From contig NC_015865.1 in NCBI RefSeq assembly GCF_000221185.1, positions 558,001 through 622,000 of the forward strand: a stretch of 64,000 nucleotides of DNA. Reading direction: 5' to 3'. A program made the position numbers and the translations under genes. Under the pieces are notes generated by a model that ran no database searches, had not been told where the DNA came from, and was given only the letters and a program-made list of their open reading frames with translations. Positions 7,456-16,268 of the stretch are shown piece by piece. Every line of letters begins with the position of its first letter. Positions within the stretch are counted from its first letter, which is position 1. The DNA is from Thermococcus sp. 4557. Its GTDB lineage: Archaea > Methanobacteriota_B > Thermococci > Thermococcales > Thermococcaceae.

Positions 7456-7776
7456 ATGGACGATGGTGCCAGCGGGAGAAGGGTTATCCACATCGGTCTG
7501 CCGGAGCTGAGCGAGGAGCAGCTCATTGAGGTTGGCGAGCTTGCGCAGGAGACGATAATCAAGCACGTCTTCGACGTCCTCAACAGGAGCGACGTGAAGG
7601 ATATAGAGGTCACGATGAGGATAAACCGCGACGAGACTCTCGACCTCGAGGTTGAGGTCTACCTGGAGGTTCCAATCTTCGTGAAGGTGGACGTTGAGAG
7701 ACTCATAGACGAGGCTGTTGAGGAGGCCTACGCGGCCGTTGAGAGAAAGCTGAGGGAGATTGCGGGTAAGGATTAA
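7456..7776 (+). CDS. DUF3194 family protein
   Basis: A 106-residue acidic alpha/beta protein (RRVIHIGLPELSEEQLIEVGEL..., with strands VTMRINRDETLDLEVEVYLEVP) of a family regularly found directly after prefoldin beta in archaea. Its job is not known; constant linkage suggests a role in ribosome or protein-folding metabolism. ATG 7456 follows GGGGTGG at the right distance, while the in-frame GTG 7447 is inside that site. Confidence 0.8.
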   Translation: MDDGASGRRVIHIGLPELSEEQLIEVGELAQETIIKHVFDVLNRSDVKDIEVTMRINRDETLDLEVEVYLEVPIFVKVDVERLIDEAVEEAYAAVERKLREIAGKD

Positions 7777-7809
7777 ATCTAGTTTGACACAGGGTGAACC
7801 GGTGGGAGT

Positions 7810-8130
7810 ATGGAACACAGAGAAATCGCGGAGGCCTTTGCAAGGGACGTTCGGAAGCTGCTGGGGGATAACCTTGTGGAGATAATACTCTTTGGTTCAG
7901 TGGCCAGGGGAGAGCAGAGCGAGGAAAGTGATGTGGATATTCTTGTGGTTGTAAGAAACAATCCCTGGAAAGCCCAGAAAAAGCTCGCTGACCTCGTGGT
8001 GGATTATCTGCTAGAATACGGCATTTATGTCTCCCCGAAAGCCATTAGCCTTGAGGAGTTCGAATTCATGAAGCGCATAAATTCTGCCTTTTACATCAAC
8101 ATAAGCCGGGAGGGAATACCTGTTGGTTAG
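7810..8130 (+). CDS. MNT-type nucleotidyltransferase antitoxin (MntA-like)
   Basis: A 106-residue minimal nucleotidyltransferase. The active-site motif GSX10DXD is complete: Gly29-Ser30 followed by Asp41 and Asp43 (GSVARGEQSEESDVDIL). In HEPN/MNT modules such proteins neutralise the HEPN RNase, in studied cases by adding AMP units to a tyrosine. It starts at ATG 7810 after GGTGGGAG and overlaps the HEPN gene by 8 bp, so the pair is translationally coupled. Confidence 0.88.
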   Translation: MEHREIAEAFARDVRKLLGDNLVEIILFGSVARGEQSEESDVDILVVVRNNPWKAQKKLADLVVDYLLEYGIYVSPKAISLEEFEFMKRINSAFYINISREGIPVG

Positions 8131-8509
8131 CGAGGAAGTTCAGATTCTGCTGAAGGATGCCCATGAATCACTTGATGCCGCCAAGATACTCTTGGAGAGA
8201 GGTTTTTATAGAGATGCCATAAGCAGGGCGTACTATGCAATGTTTTACGCTGCCAGTGCGCTCCTCAGGGCGAGGGGGATAGTAACGAAAAGCCACAGGG
8301 GAGTCATTGCGAAATTTGGTCTTGAGTTTGTGAACACCGGTGTCGTTGAGAAATACTATGCAAAAGCCCTATCCCTGGCTGAGACCAGCAGAGAAAAGGC
8401 GGATTATGACCCAACTTACCGCCCAAGTGAAGAAGAAGCGGAGTCCATTGTCGAAGATGCCGAACACTTCATAGAGCGCATAGAAAAGGCCCTGGAGGAG
8501 ATGAAATGA
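8123..8509 (+). CDS. HEPN-domain toxin (HepT-like RNase)
   Basis: A 128-residue helical HEPN protein. The first helix pair includes SRAYYAMFYAASALL (35-48), followed by KSHRG at 56-60. The conserved R-x3-DY motif is at Arg90-Asp94-Tyr95 (REKADYDPTY), the sub-family form typical of HEPN proteins encoded beside MNT antitoxins. The start is TTG 8123, inside the antitoxin end, with GGGAGG upstream. The stop overlaps the ATG of the DHH gene (ATGA), so toxin and phosphoesterase are also coupled. RNase activity is inferred from the family. Confidence 0.85.
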   Translation: MVSEEVQILLKDAHESLDAAKILLERGFYRDAISRAYYAMFYAASALLRARGIVTKSHRGVIAKFGLEFVNTGVVEKYYAKALSLAETSREKADYDPTYRPSEEEAESIVEDAEHFIERIEKALEEMK

Positions 8510-9489
8510 AAGGGAGACTCAAGCTTAAGCGCTTCCTTCAGCGCTCACGGGATAAATCTTTCCTTCTCCTCTGCCACCACAACGCCGACCCCGATTCCCT
8601 CGGCTCGGCGATAGCCTTTGCCCTCTACCTCAAATCAATCGGCGTTGAAAACGTGAGAATAGGCGTCGCCCAGAGCGTCTCCTCCTACGCCAAGAGACTG
8701 CTCACCCTCTCACCCGTTCCCGTTGAGAGAAATCCGATAGTTGAAGAGAACATCGTGGTAATCTTCGACACCTCTTCCCTCGAACAGCTCGAACCAATCG
8801 AGATCCCGCGCGGTAAGACCGTTATCGTCATAGACCACCATACTGAGAAGGAAAAACCCATCAGGGCGGATATATCTGTCGTTGATTCCTCACGCACCTC
8901 CACGGCCGAGATAATCTGGGAACTGTTCAAATACCTCGACTTCTACGATGAGAAAGCCGTTAAGGCTCTCTTGGCTGGAATAGTCACCGACACGGCAAAC
9001 TTCCGCTTCGCGAACTCGAAGACATTCAAGGCTGTAAGTGAGATGCTGGAGCGCTTTCCAATTCAGATGGGGGAGATTTTCCAGCTCGTGGCCCCCGTCA
9101 GCGACGAGAACATCGATCAGGCGAAGCGCACTGCCATCCTCAAGGCCTGCCAGAGGATGGAGATAAGGAAGTTCAGGAGGTACATCATAGCGGTCTCCAA
9201 GGTTTCCGCCTACGAGTCCCTCGCCTGCAAGACGTTCCTGAACCTCGGCGCGGACATAGCCGTCGTGGGAAGCGAGAAGAAGGGCGTCCGTATCTCAGCG
9301 AGGGCAAAGGAGAACCTCGTGAAAAGGGGCCTGCACCTCGGCAAGATCATGGAGAAGGTCGGGCCGGTCATAGACGGCTCGGGCGGAGGTCACGCCGGCG
9401 CCGCCGGGGCGAACGGAAAGAAGAACCTCGACGAGGCGATAAAGCTCATCCTGAAGGAGATTGAGAGGTTTTTGAGGGAGGTTGATTGA
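8506..9489 (+). CDS. DHH-family phosphoesterase (NrnA/RecJ-like)
   Basis: A 327-residue two-domain DHH/DHHA1 phosphoesterase. The DHH domain carries HHNADPDSLGSA, an FDTS segment, the DHH motif itself (IVIDHHTEKE) and GIVTDTANFRFAN. The C-terminal DHHA1 domain has the glycine-rich GSGGGHAGAAG motif that binds the nucleic-acid or nucleotide end. The size and order fit oligoribonuclease/pAp phosphatase-type (NrnA) or short RecJ-like enzymes acting on short RNA, DNA or cyclic dinucleotide products. It starts on ATG 8506 overlapping the toxin stop, and the Zn-ribbon gene follows directly. Confidence 0.88.
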   Translation: MKGRLKLKRFLQRSRDKSFLLLCHHNADPDSLGSAIAFALYLKSIGVENVRIGVAQSVSSYAKRLLTLSPVPVERNPIVEENIVVIFDTSSLEQLEPIEIPRGKTVIVIDHHTEKEKPIRADISVVDSSRTSTAEIIWELFKYLDFYDEKAVKALLAGIVTDTANFRFANSKTFKAVSEMLERFPIQMGEIFQLVAPVSDENIDQAKRTAILKACQRMEIRKFRRYIIAVSKVSAYESLACKTFLNLGADIAVVGSEKKGVRISARAKENLVKRGLHLGKIMEKVGPVIDGSGGGHAGAAGANGKKNLDEAIKLILKEIERFLREVD

Positions 9490-9490
9490 G

Positions 9491-9826
9491 ATGGCAAAGT
9501 GCCCGCTCTGCGGCTCGCCGCTCGACTGGGCAGGACTCATAGAACAGATGCTCGTCATTGAGAACGCAAAGGAGATTTTCCGGGACCGCAAAAAGTTCAT
9601 GGAGGCCTTTGAAGGCTTCGTCTTCAAGTGCCCCCACTGCGGCGAGGAGTTCTACGGAAGGAACCTTCCGGCGAAGGAGGCCGAGAAGGTGTTTGAGCTG
9701 CTCAACGAGTTCAAGGGCTCCATAGACTGGGAGAACCGGAAGGTTCGCCTGAGGCTCAACAGCCTTCTGGCGCTCGACACTATGCTCGAGAACTGGGATA
9801 AGAAGGTGACGCGAGGAGCACCGTAA
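9491..9826 (+). CDS. small zinc-ribbon protein, unknown function
   Basis: A 111-residue protein with two CX2C pairs, CPLCGSPLDW at the N-terminus and CPHCGEEFYG near residue 48, split by a helix. This is the pattern of a zinc ribbon with an inserted helix. A charged helical tail follows. ATG 9491 sits about 6 bases after GGAGGTT, which lies within the end of the DHH gene, so the two are co-transcribed and coupled. It may be a nucleic-acid or protein-binding adaptor; I do not recognise a named family. Confidence 0.75.
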   Translation: MAKCPLCGSPLDWAGLIEQMLVIENAKEIFRDRKKFMEAFEGFVFKCPHCGEEFYGRNLPAKEAEKVFELLNEFKGSIDWENRKVRLRLNSLLALDTMLENWDKKVTRGAP

Positions 9827-9951
9827 GAAGCACCTTTAATTTTCATATCTTGAAACCGAATGTGAGTTTTAAAGCATATATTTGCACTAGATGGGCAAAT
9901 ATTCCGAAAACTTAATATGATTGTTCTGCCGAGATTCTACCCGGTGGTACC

Positions 9952-11128
9952 ATGAAGAAAGTAATTCCCGCAGTGCTCATGATAGGTTTGGTTTTTTTCT
10001 GGCTTTTTCGTAACGGCGAGTGATGTACAGGTGCCGTATTTCAGAAACATAGCAAGTGTGAACATCCAGAACGCCGGAGAAGCGCACGTCTTTGTTTCGG
10101 CCCTGTATCCAGAGGGATTTAAGCAGATCGCCGAATATGACGTTAAAAATAACGGTAGACTCGTGCTGAACCTGGGCAACCTCAGGAAGGCTTGGGAAGA
10201 CGAGTACAGGAAAAATAAAAGGCTATCGCAGCCGCTGATTCTTCTAACGATAGTCACAAAGGATGGAAAAGTCTCCATCGAGACCATAAGTTTTAACTGG
10301 GACAAAATGCCCCAGTCCAAAGCGGTAACCCCTAAGTTCAAGGCATTGAAAAACACCGTAAAGACTTCCTCCGAGCAGACAAACGATGTGCAGCCCCTCT
10401 ACTATTACAGCCGCACGCTGGTGGACTCCTACGAGTGGACGGCACCGACCATAGTGGCCCAAGTAACCCCCGATAGTTCAACCAAAGGGTACATCTCATA
10501 CACATACTTCATTAACAAGAAAGTTGGGTTCAGCATCAACGCGTTCGTGGACACCGACTGGACCCGGCTGGCTTCATACAACATAATCCAGAAGGAAGAG
10601 AGTGGCAAGCACGCTAGTGGCTTTGCGGAGGGTAGCTCATACTACATCTGGATGAACGTCAAGTACCGCTACGAGAAATGGAGGGTTTACAGTGCGGGCT
10701 GGGTATGGTATGAAGAGTATGTCTATGTCAAGGACTTTTATCCCAGCACAATAAATGGAGGAACGTCGAAACCGTCGAATGCCCAGGTCCCGCCTATCGA
10801 CAGATGGATAGATGAAGGAGTCCACTCCTCCACAGGACGCGAACCTTATTATAATTATTCTATGTGGAACCTAGACACGAGCAATTTTGCGGTGGATGCA
10901 CTGAAGTTCATCGACATTCTAGAACTCATGGGAAAGATAAGTGAGTCCGCGGCTCAGAAGGCCACTTTAATCGGCCTCTTTATTGATGTCGGATTTGAAT
11001 ATGATAACATGAAAGCCTTTGACTTTGACCTTTCTTTGGACTCCGACATACAGGCAACCCACCATGTCTGGAGGGGGGAGAGCACGGACATGACCACGGT
11101 TCCGGTTTTGTATTTTGACGTTGATTAA
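9952..11128 (+). pseudogene. secreted protein gene with a frameshift in its signal peptide
   Basis: ATG 9952 follows a good GGTGG ribosome site and begins a signal peptide (MKKVIPAVLMIGLVF), but the frame stops at a TGA around 10021 after 23 codons. The long frame continues one base out of step. Dropping one T from the run of seven T at 9992-9998 joins them to give a normal signal sequence ending ...FVTAS before DVQVPYFRN. The mature part is about 365 residues, rich in Y, W, S and T, without cysteines or membrane segments, and unlike any family I know. TATA candidates lie at about 9874-9883. Either a sequencing error, a phase-variable tract, or a recent inactivation. Confidence 0.75.
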
Positions 11129-11239
11129 CACTTCCCTTTCAATTTTCATCCTGAAAGATTGAACAGCCACTGCACAGTTGCTACCGTGGCGATAGCCTTT
11201 TTTACTTTCGTCCCCTATTTCTAGCGGTTGGTGGTTCTC

Positions 11240-12472
11240 GTGGAGGCCGTGGAGCTTTACCTATCAAAAGGGGATTATAAAAACGCATTGAATAACGCAC
11301 TGGTGATAGACGACCCCATTAGACGCCTCTTAGCACTCACGGAGGTTCTAACGGCCTTCCCAAGGGAGGAAGTCCTCGCCCACATGCTCGACACCTTGGA
11401 ATCAATAAGCGGAACGCCCGAGAATGCGCTGGCCTACTCAATACTCGGAAGAGCGCTCTACGTCCTTGACAGGGACAGGGACGCCGAGGCTTACTTTGAA
11501 AACGCCATAGACATCGCCGGGAGCATAGACTCACCGAGGGTCAGGGGGGAGGTGCTGGCAGGGATAGCAAGGAACCTTGTCCTCTCGGACCGTTATAAGG
11601 ACGGATTGGAGCTTTTCAAAGAGGCCGTCGAGCTCCTCCAGGCCTCGCGGGGGCTGTCATCGGCGGCAACGTCATCGCTCATAAAGGTCGCCCGATTGAT
11701 CGAGAAGAGCGCCGACGAGATACCCAACGAGAGGGCCCTGGACTTCTACGAACTGGCCAGGGACGTTTACGCCTCGATATTCTTCAAGCTCCAGGCAAAG
11801 TACATTGAGGAGAAGATGGAGCTGGTGAGGGACGTCCTGAAGAGGGGCAAAGCGGCGGTGGAGGAGCTCCTCGAGAAGGGGGATGTCGAGCCCGCGATTT
11901 CAATGATGCGCTTCCTCCCGCTGGAAGGAAGGGCTATAACCATGCTTGAGCTGGCCTACTGGCTCTACCTCCACGAGCAGCCGAGGCTCGGACGGAGGGT
12001 ATTCGACGACGCCCTCGAGATAATCTTCGTGGGCAAGTTCAGGCCGACCGACAGGGAGCTGGAGGGGATAGCTGGGCGTTTCCTCCGTATAGGCTTCCTG
12101 GAGGAGCCGCTGATTCTGGCAGGGGTTATCCGGGACGACAGGATAGCGTCGGAGCTCCTCGGGGAGGTGGCTCTGGCCCATGCCCGCTGGGGCGATAAAG
12201 CCAGGGCCCGTTCGATAGCCGAGGGGATAAGGGACGAAAGCGTTAAGAACCGCGTTTTAGAGGCACTAGAGGGTGAGAATTATGTGGGACACGAGCAAGG
12301 ATTACCGCTTACTGGTGGCGGAGAAGAGCGTGGAGCTGTTCCTGAAGACGGTGGAGCACGCGAAGTTCAAGGGGAAGTGGAACAAGAAGGGGGCACAGCA
12401 GTTAGCGAAGGAGATGATTCCGGAGATACAGGCGATGAGGTACAGCTACGTGGAGCCGAAGGAGCTGATTGA
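11240..12472 (+). CDS. TPR-repeat protein with an out-of-place C-terminal extension
   Basis: Helical-repeat protein of about 410 residues. Repeated antiparallel helices resembling tetratricopeptide repeats run from the start to about residue 345 ([56 protein letters not shown]). From about residue 350 the composition changes abruptly to G/E/D-rich low complexity. That part is read from the same DNA as the tRNA-binding gene in another frame, giving an overlap of 190 bp. One extra G in GAGGGTGA near 12271 would place a TGA exactly where the repeat ends, so the extension is probably not native. GTG 11240 is a likely start; TTG 11228 and GTG 11231 are alternatives. Confidence 0.75.
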   Translation: MEAVELYLSKGDYKNALNNALVIDDPIRRLLALTEVLTAFPREEVLAHMLDTLESISGTPENALAYSILGRALYVLDRDRDAEAYFENAIDIAGSIDSPRVRGEVLAGIARNLVLSDRYKDGLELFKEAVELLQASRGLSSAATSSLIKVARLIEKSADEIPNERALDFYELARDVYASIFFKLQAKYIEEKMELVRDVLKRGKAAVEELLEKGDVEPAISMMRFLPLEGRAITMLELAYWLYLHEQPRLGRRVFDDALEIIFVGKFRPTDRELEGIAGRFLRIGFLEEPLILAGVIRDDRIASELLGEVALAHARWGDKARARSIAEGIRDESVKNRVLEALEGENYVGHEQGLPLTGGGEERGAVPEDGGAREVQGEVEQEGGTAVSEGDDSGDTGDEVQLRGAEGAD

Positions 12473-13007
12473 GACACCGCAGATGAAGGCGCTGAAGGAG
12501 AAGGCCAGCGGCATAATCGAGGCTCTGGGTGGAGAGGACTGGCACCACAAGTTCATCAGCTTGGCCGATAAGAGCGAGCGCGAGAAGGTCGAGGAGCAGG
12601 TCGCGAAGGTCAGGTTCTTCCTGAACACAATCCTCGGCCTTGACAGGAGACTGGCCCTCGGAAAGATAAACGACCCGGTCATAGCAGTTGATATAAAGGT
12701 CGGCGAGGTCATGAGCGTCGGCAAGCACCCGAACGCCGACAGGCTTCTCGTCACCAACGTTAACCTTGGCGACAGGGCGATAACCGTCGTCACCAACGAC
12801 CTGAGTGTTAAGGAAGGAAACCGTGTTGCCGTTGCCCTGCTCCCGCCGGCCAGCTTCCGCGGAATCGTCAGCGAGGGAATGTTCCTCGGCGCTGGAGAGG
12901 GAGTCCTCAAGGACGTGAAAGGAGAAATAGGCGGCCTTCCGAAGGGAGTTCCTCTCGAGGCCTTCAACGAGACGAGGAACCTGGTGGAGGCGTTCTTGAA
13001 GGGATGA
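12282..13007 (+). CDS. tRNA-binding domain protein (EMAP/MetRS-C-like)
   Basis: A 241-residue protein with a helical N-terminal half (to about 125) and a C-terminal OB-fold tRNA-binding domain of the EMAP-II/Arc1p/CsaA type. The latter starts at [20 protein letters not shown] and includes [21 protein letters not shown] and [15 protein letters not shown]. Such domains raise tRNA affinity of synthetases in trans. ATG 12282 follows GAGGGTGAG at a proper distance. Its 5' part is overlapped by the TPR frame. Partner synthetase unknown. Confidence 0.85.
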   Translation: MWDTSKDYRLLVAEKSVELFLKTVEHAKFKGKWNKKGAQQLAKEMIPEIQAMRYSYVEPKELIETPQMKALKEKASGIIEALGGEDWHHKFISLADKSEREKVEEQVAKVRFFLNTILGLDRRLALGKINDPVIAVDIKVGEVMSVGKHPNADRLLVTNVNLGDRAITVVTNDLSVKEGNRVAVALLPPASFRGIVSEGMFLGAGEGVLKDVKGEIGGLPKGVPLEAFNETRNLVEAFLKG

Positions 13008-13123
13008 GTTTGGTTTGTTTCTTCTTCAATCTATCACCTCCACTTTCGTCTTAGGAGTAGAAAAAGTTATAACCTAAAGGGCATATTTTATTTTGATTCC
13101 TGCCGATAGTTGGGGGGTGTTTA

Positions 13124-14080
13124 ATGTCACGCAGGGGAACCGTCCTTCTGATTATTGCAGTGGGAATTCTTGTGGGGGCGTTGGTCGCTCTGAGGGCCTC
13201 AACCCCAACCAACACGCCTGAAAACGTGGTGTCCTCAGGATGCTTCATACCCTACTCCAGTTCACTGGACGGGCATCCACTCTTTAAGAACCCCGACGGT
13301 TCTGAAGTTTACAATACCCCCTGCGGATACGTCATTAAGCGTGGGGACTCAGCATACATCATCAACGCGAGCAAAGCCTTCTTCTTTGACTGGGGGTTTA
13401 TTGCAGTTGGGAATACGACCACGAAGAGAACTGTACCCATTGTTTTGTATCAGATCGATGCCAACAGCGTTGTAAACATAAGTGTTCGCAGCGTTACATC
13501 CGATGTCAGTGTAAAGGTTCTTACGGGATGCACCTACGATGGAAAACAGCTCTGGATCATGGAATTCGACCCATACCTCTGGAGTTACAGCGATGCAAGA
13601 AGAAACAGGGTCACTAATGGAACAGCATATCCGGAGCTTCTCTTCACTCAAGCAAACGGCTACCTCTATCTCCTTGCATATCAGACCTCTTCTTCAGACG
13701 TCCAGGATTTCAGGACGTACGCACCAAACGATTATTTTTACATCATTGGAGAAAACGGGACTGTTGAGAAGTTCGACCTTGGTGGGAGTACCGTTCCAAT
13801 CAGGAACACTTTCCTTGTCTCCAATGGCAGCTACGTGCTGATGGGGTTTGAGAAACCTCAGCTTGACGGTTCGCCCCGGTCGGGTTACGTCATGATTCTA
13901 AACGGAACCGAAGTCTTATTCCGGCGCTCCTTCCAAATGAACGACCCAACCTGCCTTTGCCACGTTATTCCCGGCTGGGGCAGGATCGACGAGAAAGGCT
14001 GTGCGGTTTTCGGCCTCTACACAGGGGAAGGCAGATACTGCAACGGGGAGTTCACCTACGTTGCCAACTCAACGGGGTGA
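13124..14080 (+). CDS. membrane-anchored extracellular protein, unknown function
   Basis: A 318-residue protein with an N-terminal hydrophobic segment (about 6-23, VLLIIAVGILVGALVAL) that could be an uncleaved anchor or a signal peptide. The exterior part is beta-rich and has about ten N-x-S/T sequons (NAS, NTT, NIS, NGT, NST) and several cysteines (near 40, 67, the LTGC, and the paired CLCH), consistent with an N-glycosylated, disulfide-bonded surface protein. Upstream A/T-rich sequence near 13070-13090 may hold the promoter. It is followed with near overlap by a small membrane protein and has a lower GC content than housekeeping neighbours. Confidence 0.7.
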   Translation: MSRRGTVLLIIAVGILVGALVALRASTPTNTPENVVSSGCFIPYSSSLDGHPLFKNPDGSEVYNTPCGYVIKRGDSAYIINASKAFFFDWGFIAVGNTTTKRTVPIVLYQIDANSVVNISVRSVTSDVSVKVLTGCTYDGKQLWIMEFDPYLWSYSDARRNRVTNGTAYPELLFTQANGYLYLLAYQTSSSDVQDFRTYAPNDYFYIIGENGTVEKFDLGGSTVPIRNTFLVSNGSYVLMGFEKPQLDGSPRSGYVMILNGTEVLFRRSFQMNDPTCLCHVIPGWGRIDEKGCAVFGLYTGEGRYCNGEFTYVANSTG

Positions 14081-14085
14081 AGCGC

Positions 14086-14391
14086 GTGAAGGCCAGAGAT
14101 ACCACCATCGCGGTCCTCTACGGGATGTTTCTCCTCCTCGCTTCCCCTTTCCTGCACTCCTGGAGTTCGGCAGTCATTGACACACTCGGTATTGACAGGC
14201 ACTTACCTTCCGAAGTGACACCCTTTCTCGTGATCGGCATGGCGTCGCTGTTGTTTACGGTCCTCGCTTTGATGCCGCTAGTTGTCCTCAAAGGGCGAAG
14301 CGGTCTCAAAAGGCCGGCTATTGTGTTCTTCTCTCTTAGTTTTGCCTTTGATCTGCTCCTCCTCTGGCTCGGATTTATGAGCACAAAATAA
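14086..14391 (+). CDS. small three-pass membrane protein, unknown function
   Basis: About 101 residues with three hydrophobic segments (TIAVLYGMFLLLASPFL, VTPFLVIGMASLLFTVLALMPLVVL, IVFFSLSFAFDLLLLWLGF). The start is taken as GTG 14086, spaced from GGGGTGA; GTG 14077 overlapping the previous stop is the alternative. Co-transcribed with the preceding surface protein, so the two probably act together in the envelope. No family recognised. Confidence 0.65.
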   Translation: MKARDTTIAVLYGMFLLLASPFLHSWSSAVIDTLGIDRHLPSEVTPFLVIGMASLLFTVLALMPLVVLKGRSGLKRPAIVFFSLSFAFDLLLLWLGFMSTK

Positions 14392-14408
14392 ATATGGTGA
14401 GAAAAGCC

Positions 14409-16268
14409 TCACTCCAGGTTCATCCTCTTCTTCACGACTTCCAACGCCCTCTCCGCATCATCCTTGAACTCAGGATAGCCGAGCTCCTCCATCGTCTCCG
14501 GCAACGGAACGCCGAGCTCCTCGTGCCAGCCCCTCAGCAGGTAGAATTCTTTCCTCGCTTCAAGGAAGTCGTTGTAGTCTATGAACGCCGCGTTGCCCTC
14601 CGCAGGCCCGTCCGGCTCGGGCTCCCACCAGCGTTGTGGAATCGTGTCGTCGAGCGGTGGGGTGACCCAGTCGAGGGCGTCGTGTATCCTTGCTATGCTC
14701 TCAACTGCCTGCGCGACCTTCCTGAGCTTCTCTACCGTCCACTCCTCGCCGGTTGCTAGGGAGTAGAGCCTCGCCAGGTCCTCCATCTTGTAGGAAACGA
14801 ACTTGCACGTTCCGAGCATGTCCGTTATGTAGCTCTCGTCCCTGCCCTCTATCAGCGACGGGATGAGTTCCTTAGCAGGCCCCTGGTTGGGCAGCTGGTG
14901 CGGCCTCGGCCAGCCCCTCAGGTGACTCGCCCCAACGTCGGCGGTGGCGTAGCTGAGGGCGTAGGTCCTCCTTCCGCGAGGGTCCCAGGCGGGGCTCTCC
15001 ATGCCCTTCACGTGCACTGCGAACTCGCAACCCCTACCCAAGCGCTCGCAGGCCCTCTTAACGCCGTCCGCTATTATAGCCCCAAAGCCCTTCCTCTCGG
15101 CCATGAGCTTGATGAGCCTCTCCTCAGCTTCCTCGTCGCCGAAGCCTTTAACCGGGAAGCCTACCTCCTCCTCGGTGAGCAGGCCCCTCTCGACCATCTC
15201 AAAGACCCAGCCTATCGTCGCTCCCGTCGCTATGCTGTCCAGGCCGAGGTCGTTGACGAGCCAGTTGAAGTACGCCACCGCTGGAAAGTTGAAAACGCCA
15301 GTTGCCGCTCCGAGCATCGCTATGCTCTCGTACTCGGGCTTAACGCGGATTTTCCTGCCCTTGTACTCGACCTCTACGTAGCGAGCGCACTTAATCGGAC
15401 AGCTCTTGCCGTGGACGAACCACTCCGGCTCGACCTCGTACTTCTTGACCTCGTCGCCCGCCAGCTTGCTCGCAAGCTCGTCCGGGATGTAGGGCCGTGA
15501 GAAGTTGTAGGCCGGACTCATTCCGAGGGAGGCCGAGCTCCTAAGCGCATCACTGGTCCCGTAGTTCCTTGTGTGCTCGTACTTCGGATCTGTTGCGAAG
15601 TGGTCGTAGAACTCCTGCCACAGCTTCTGGAACTCCTCGGGGTTGGCAACTTTGGGCTTCTCGCCGGGCTCAACGACCACCGCTTTGACCTTCTTGCTCC
15701 CGAGGACCGCTCCAAGGCCGCCCCTCCCGCTCGCGCGCTCGGTGTCATAGATGACGTTGGCAATCCTGCTCAGCTTTTCGCCGGCCGGGCCGATGAGCGC
15801 CATGCTCGCAGTTGGGTGCTCCATCCAGAGTTCTTTAGCTACCTCGTAGTTGCCCCTGCCCCAGAGGTGCTTTGCATCCCTGATTTCCACCTCCCCGTCG
15901 TGGACGTAGAGGTAGACGGGCTCCTCGGCCTTACCCTCGATGATGAGCGCATCGAAGTGTCCCTTGAGCTTTGGACCGAAGGCGTCTCCACCGCTGGAGT
16001 CGCTTATAAGCCCCGTCTCCGGGCTCTTGCTGACCGCTATGACCTTGCTCGAACCGGGTATGAGGCCCGTCAGTCCACCCGGCGCGAAGACGAACTTGTT
16101 GGCCGGGCTTAGCGGGTCGGTTCCCGGTGGCACTTCCCTGTAAATCAGGTAGTAGCCGAGGCCCTTCCCGCCGACGAACTTCCTAATCACCTCGTCGGGC
16201 AGTTCCTCGTAGGTCACCCTTCCAGTACTCAGGTTAACCCGGGCTATCCTGTTATGGTAGCCGTACAT
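14409..16268 (-). CDS. tungsten aldehyde:ferredoxin oxidoreductase family enzyme (WOR4-like)
   Basis: A 619-residue AOR-family enzyme: an N-terminal tungstopterin-binding domain (MYGYHNRIARVNLSTG, GRGGLGAVLGSKKVKAV near 181-197), then the Fe-S region and pterin motifs (EYESIAMLGAATG, DPRGRRTYALSYAT). Of the four cysteines that hold the cluster in AOR (CX2CX3C...C), only Cys290, Cys294 and Cys488 are present; the first position is Gly287. That would suit a 3Fe-4S cluster. I recall such a cluster reported for Pyrococcus furiosus WOR4, whose gene also lies next to an AKR-type dehydrogenase and apgM. ATG 16268 overlaps the upstream stop as TGATG. The aldehyde substrate is unknown. Confidence 0.88.
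   Translation of the reverse strand: MYGYHNRIARVNLSTGRVTYEELPDEVIRKFVGGKGLGYYLIYREVPPGTDPLSPANKFVFAPGGLTGLIPGSSKVIAVSKSPETGLISDSSGGDAFGPKLKGHFDALIIEGKAEEPVYLYVHDGEVEIRDAKHLWGRGNYEVAKELWMEHPTASMALIGPAGEKLSRIANVIYDTERASGRGGLGAVLGSKKVKAVVVEPGEKPKVANPEEFQKLWQEFYDHFATDPKYEHTRNYGTSDALRSSASLGMSPAYNFSRPYIPDELASKLAGDEVKKYEVEPEWFVHGKSCPIKCARYVEVEYKGRKIRVKPEYESIAMLGAATGVFNFPAVAYFNWLVNDLGLDSIATGATIGWVFEMVERGLLTEEEVGFPVKGFGDEEAEERLIKLMAERKGFGAIIADGVKRACERLGRGCEFAVHVKGMESPAWDPRGRRTYALSYATADVGASHLRGWPRPHQLPNQGPAKELIPSLIEGRDESYITDMLGTCKFVSYKMEDLARLYSLATGEEWTVEKLRKVAQAVESIARIHDALDWVTPPLDDTIPQRWWEPEPDGPAEGNAAFIDYNDFLEARKEFYLLRGWHEELGVPLPETMEELGYPEFKDDAERALEVVKKRMNLE

Noticed and set aside
10031-10060. GTG at 10031 as the true start of the secreted protein
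   Set aside because: It has no ribosome site and would discard the signal peptide; ATG 9952 has GGTGG. The frameshift reading is preferred.
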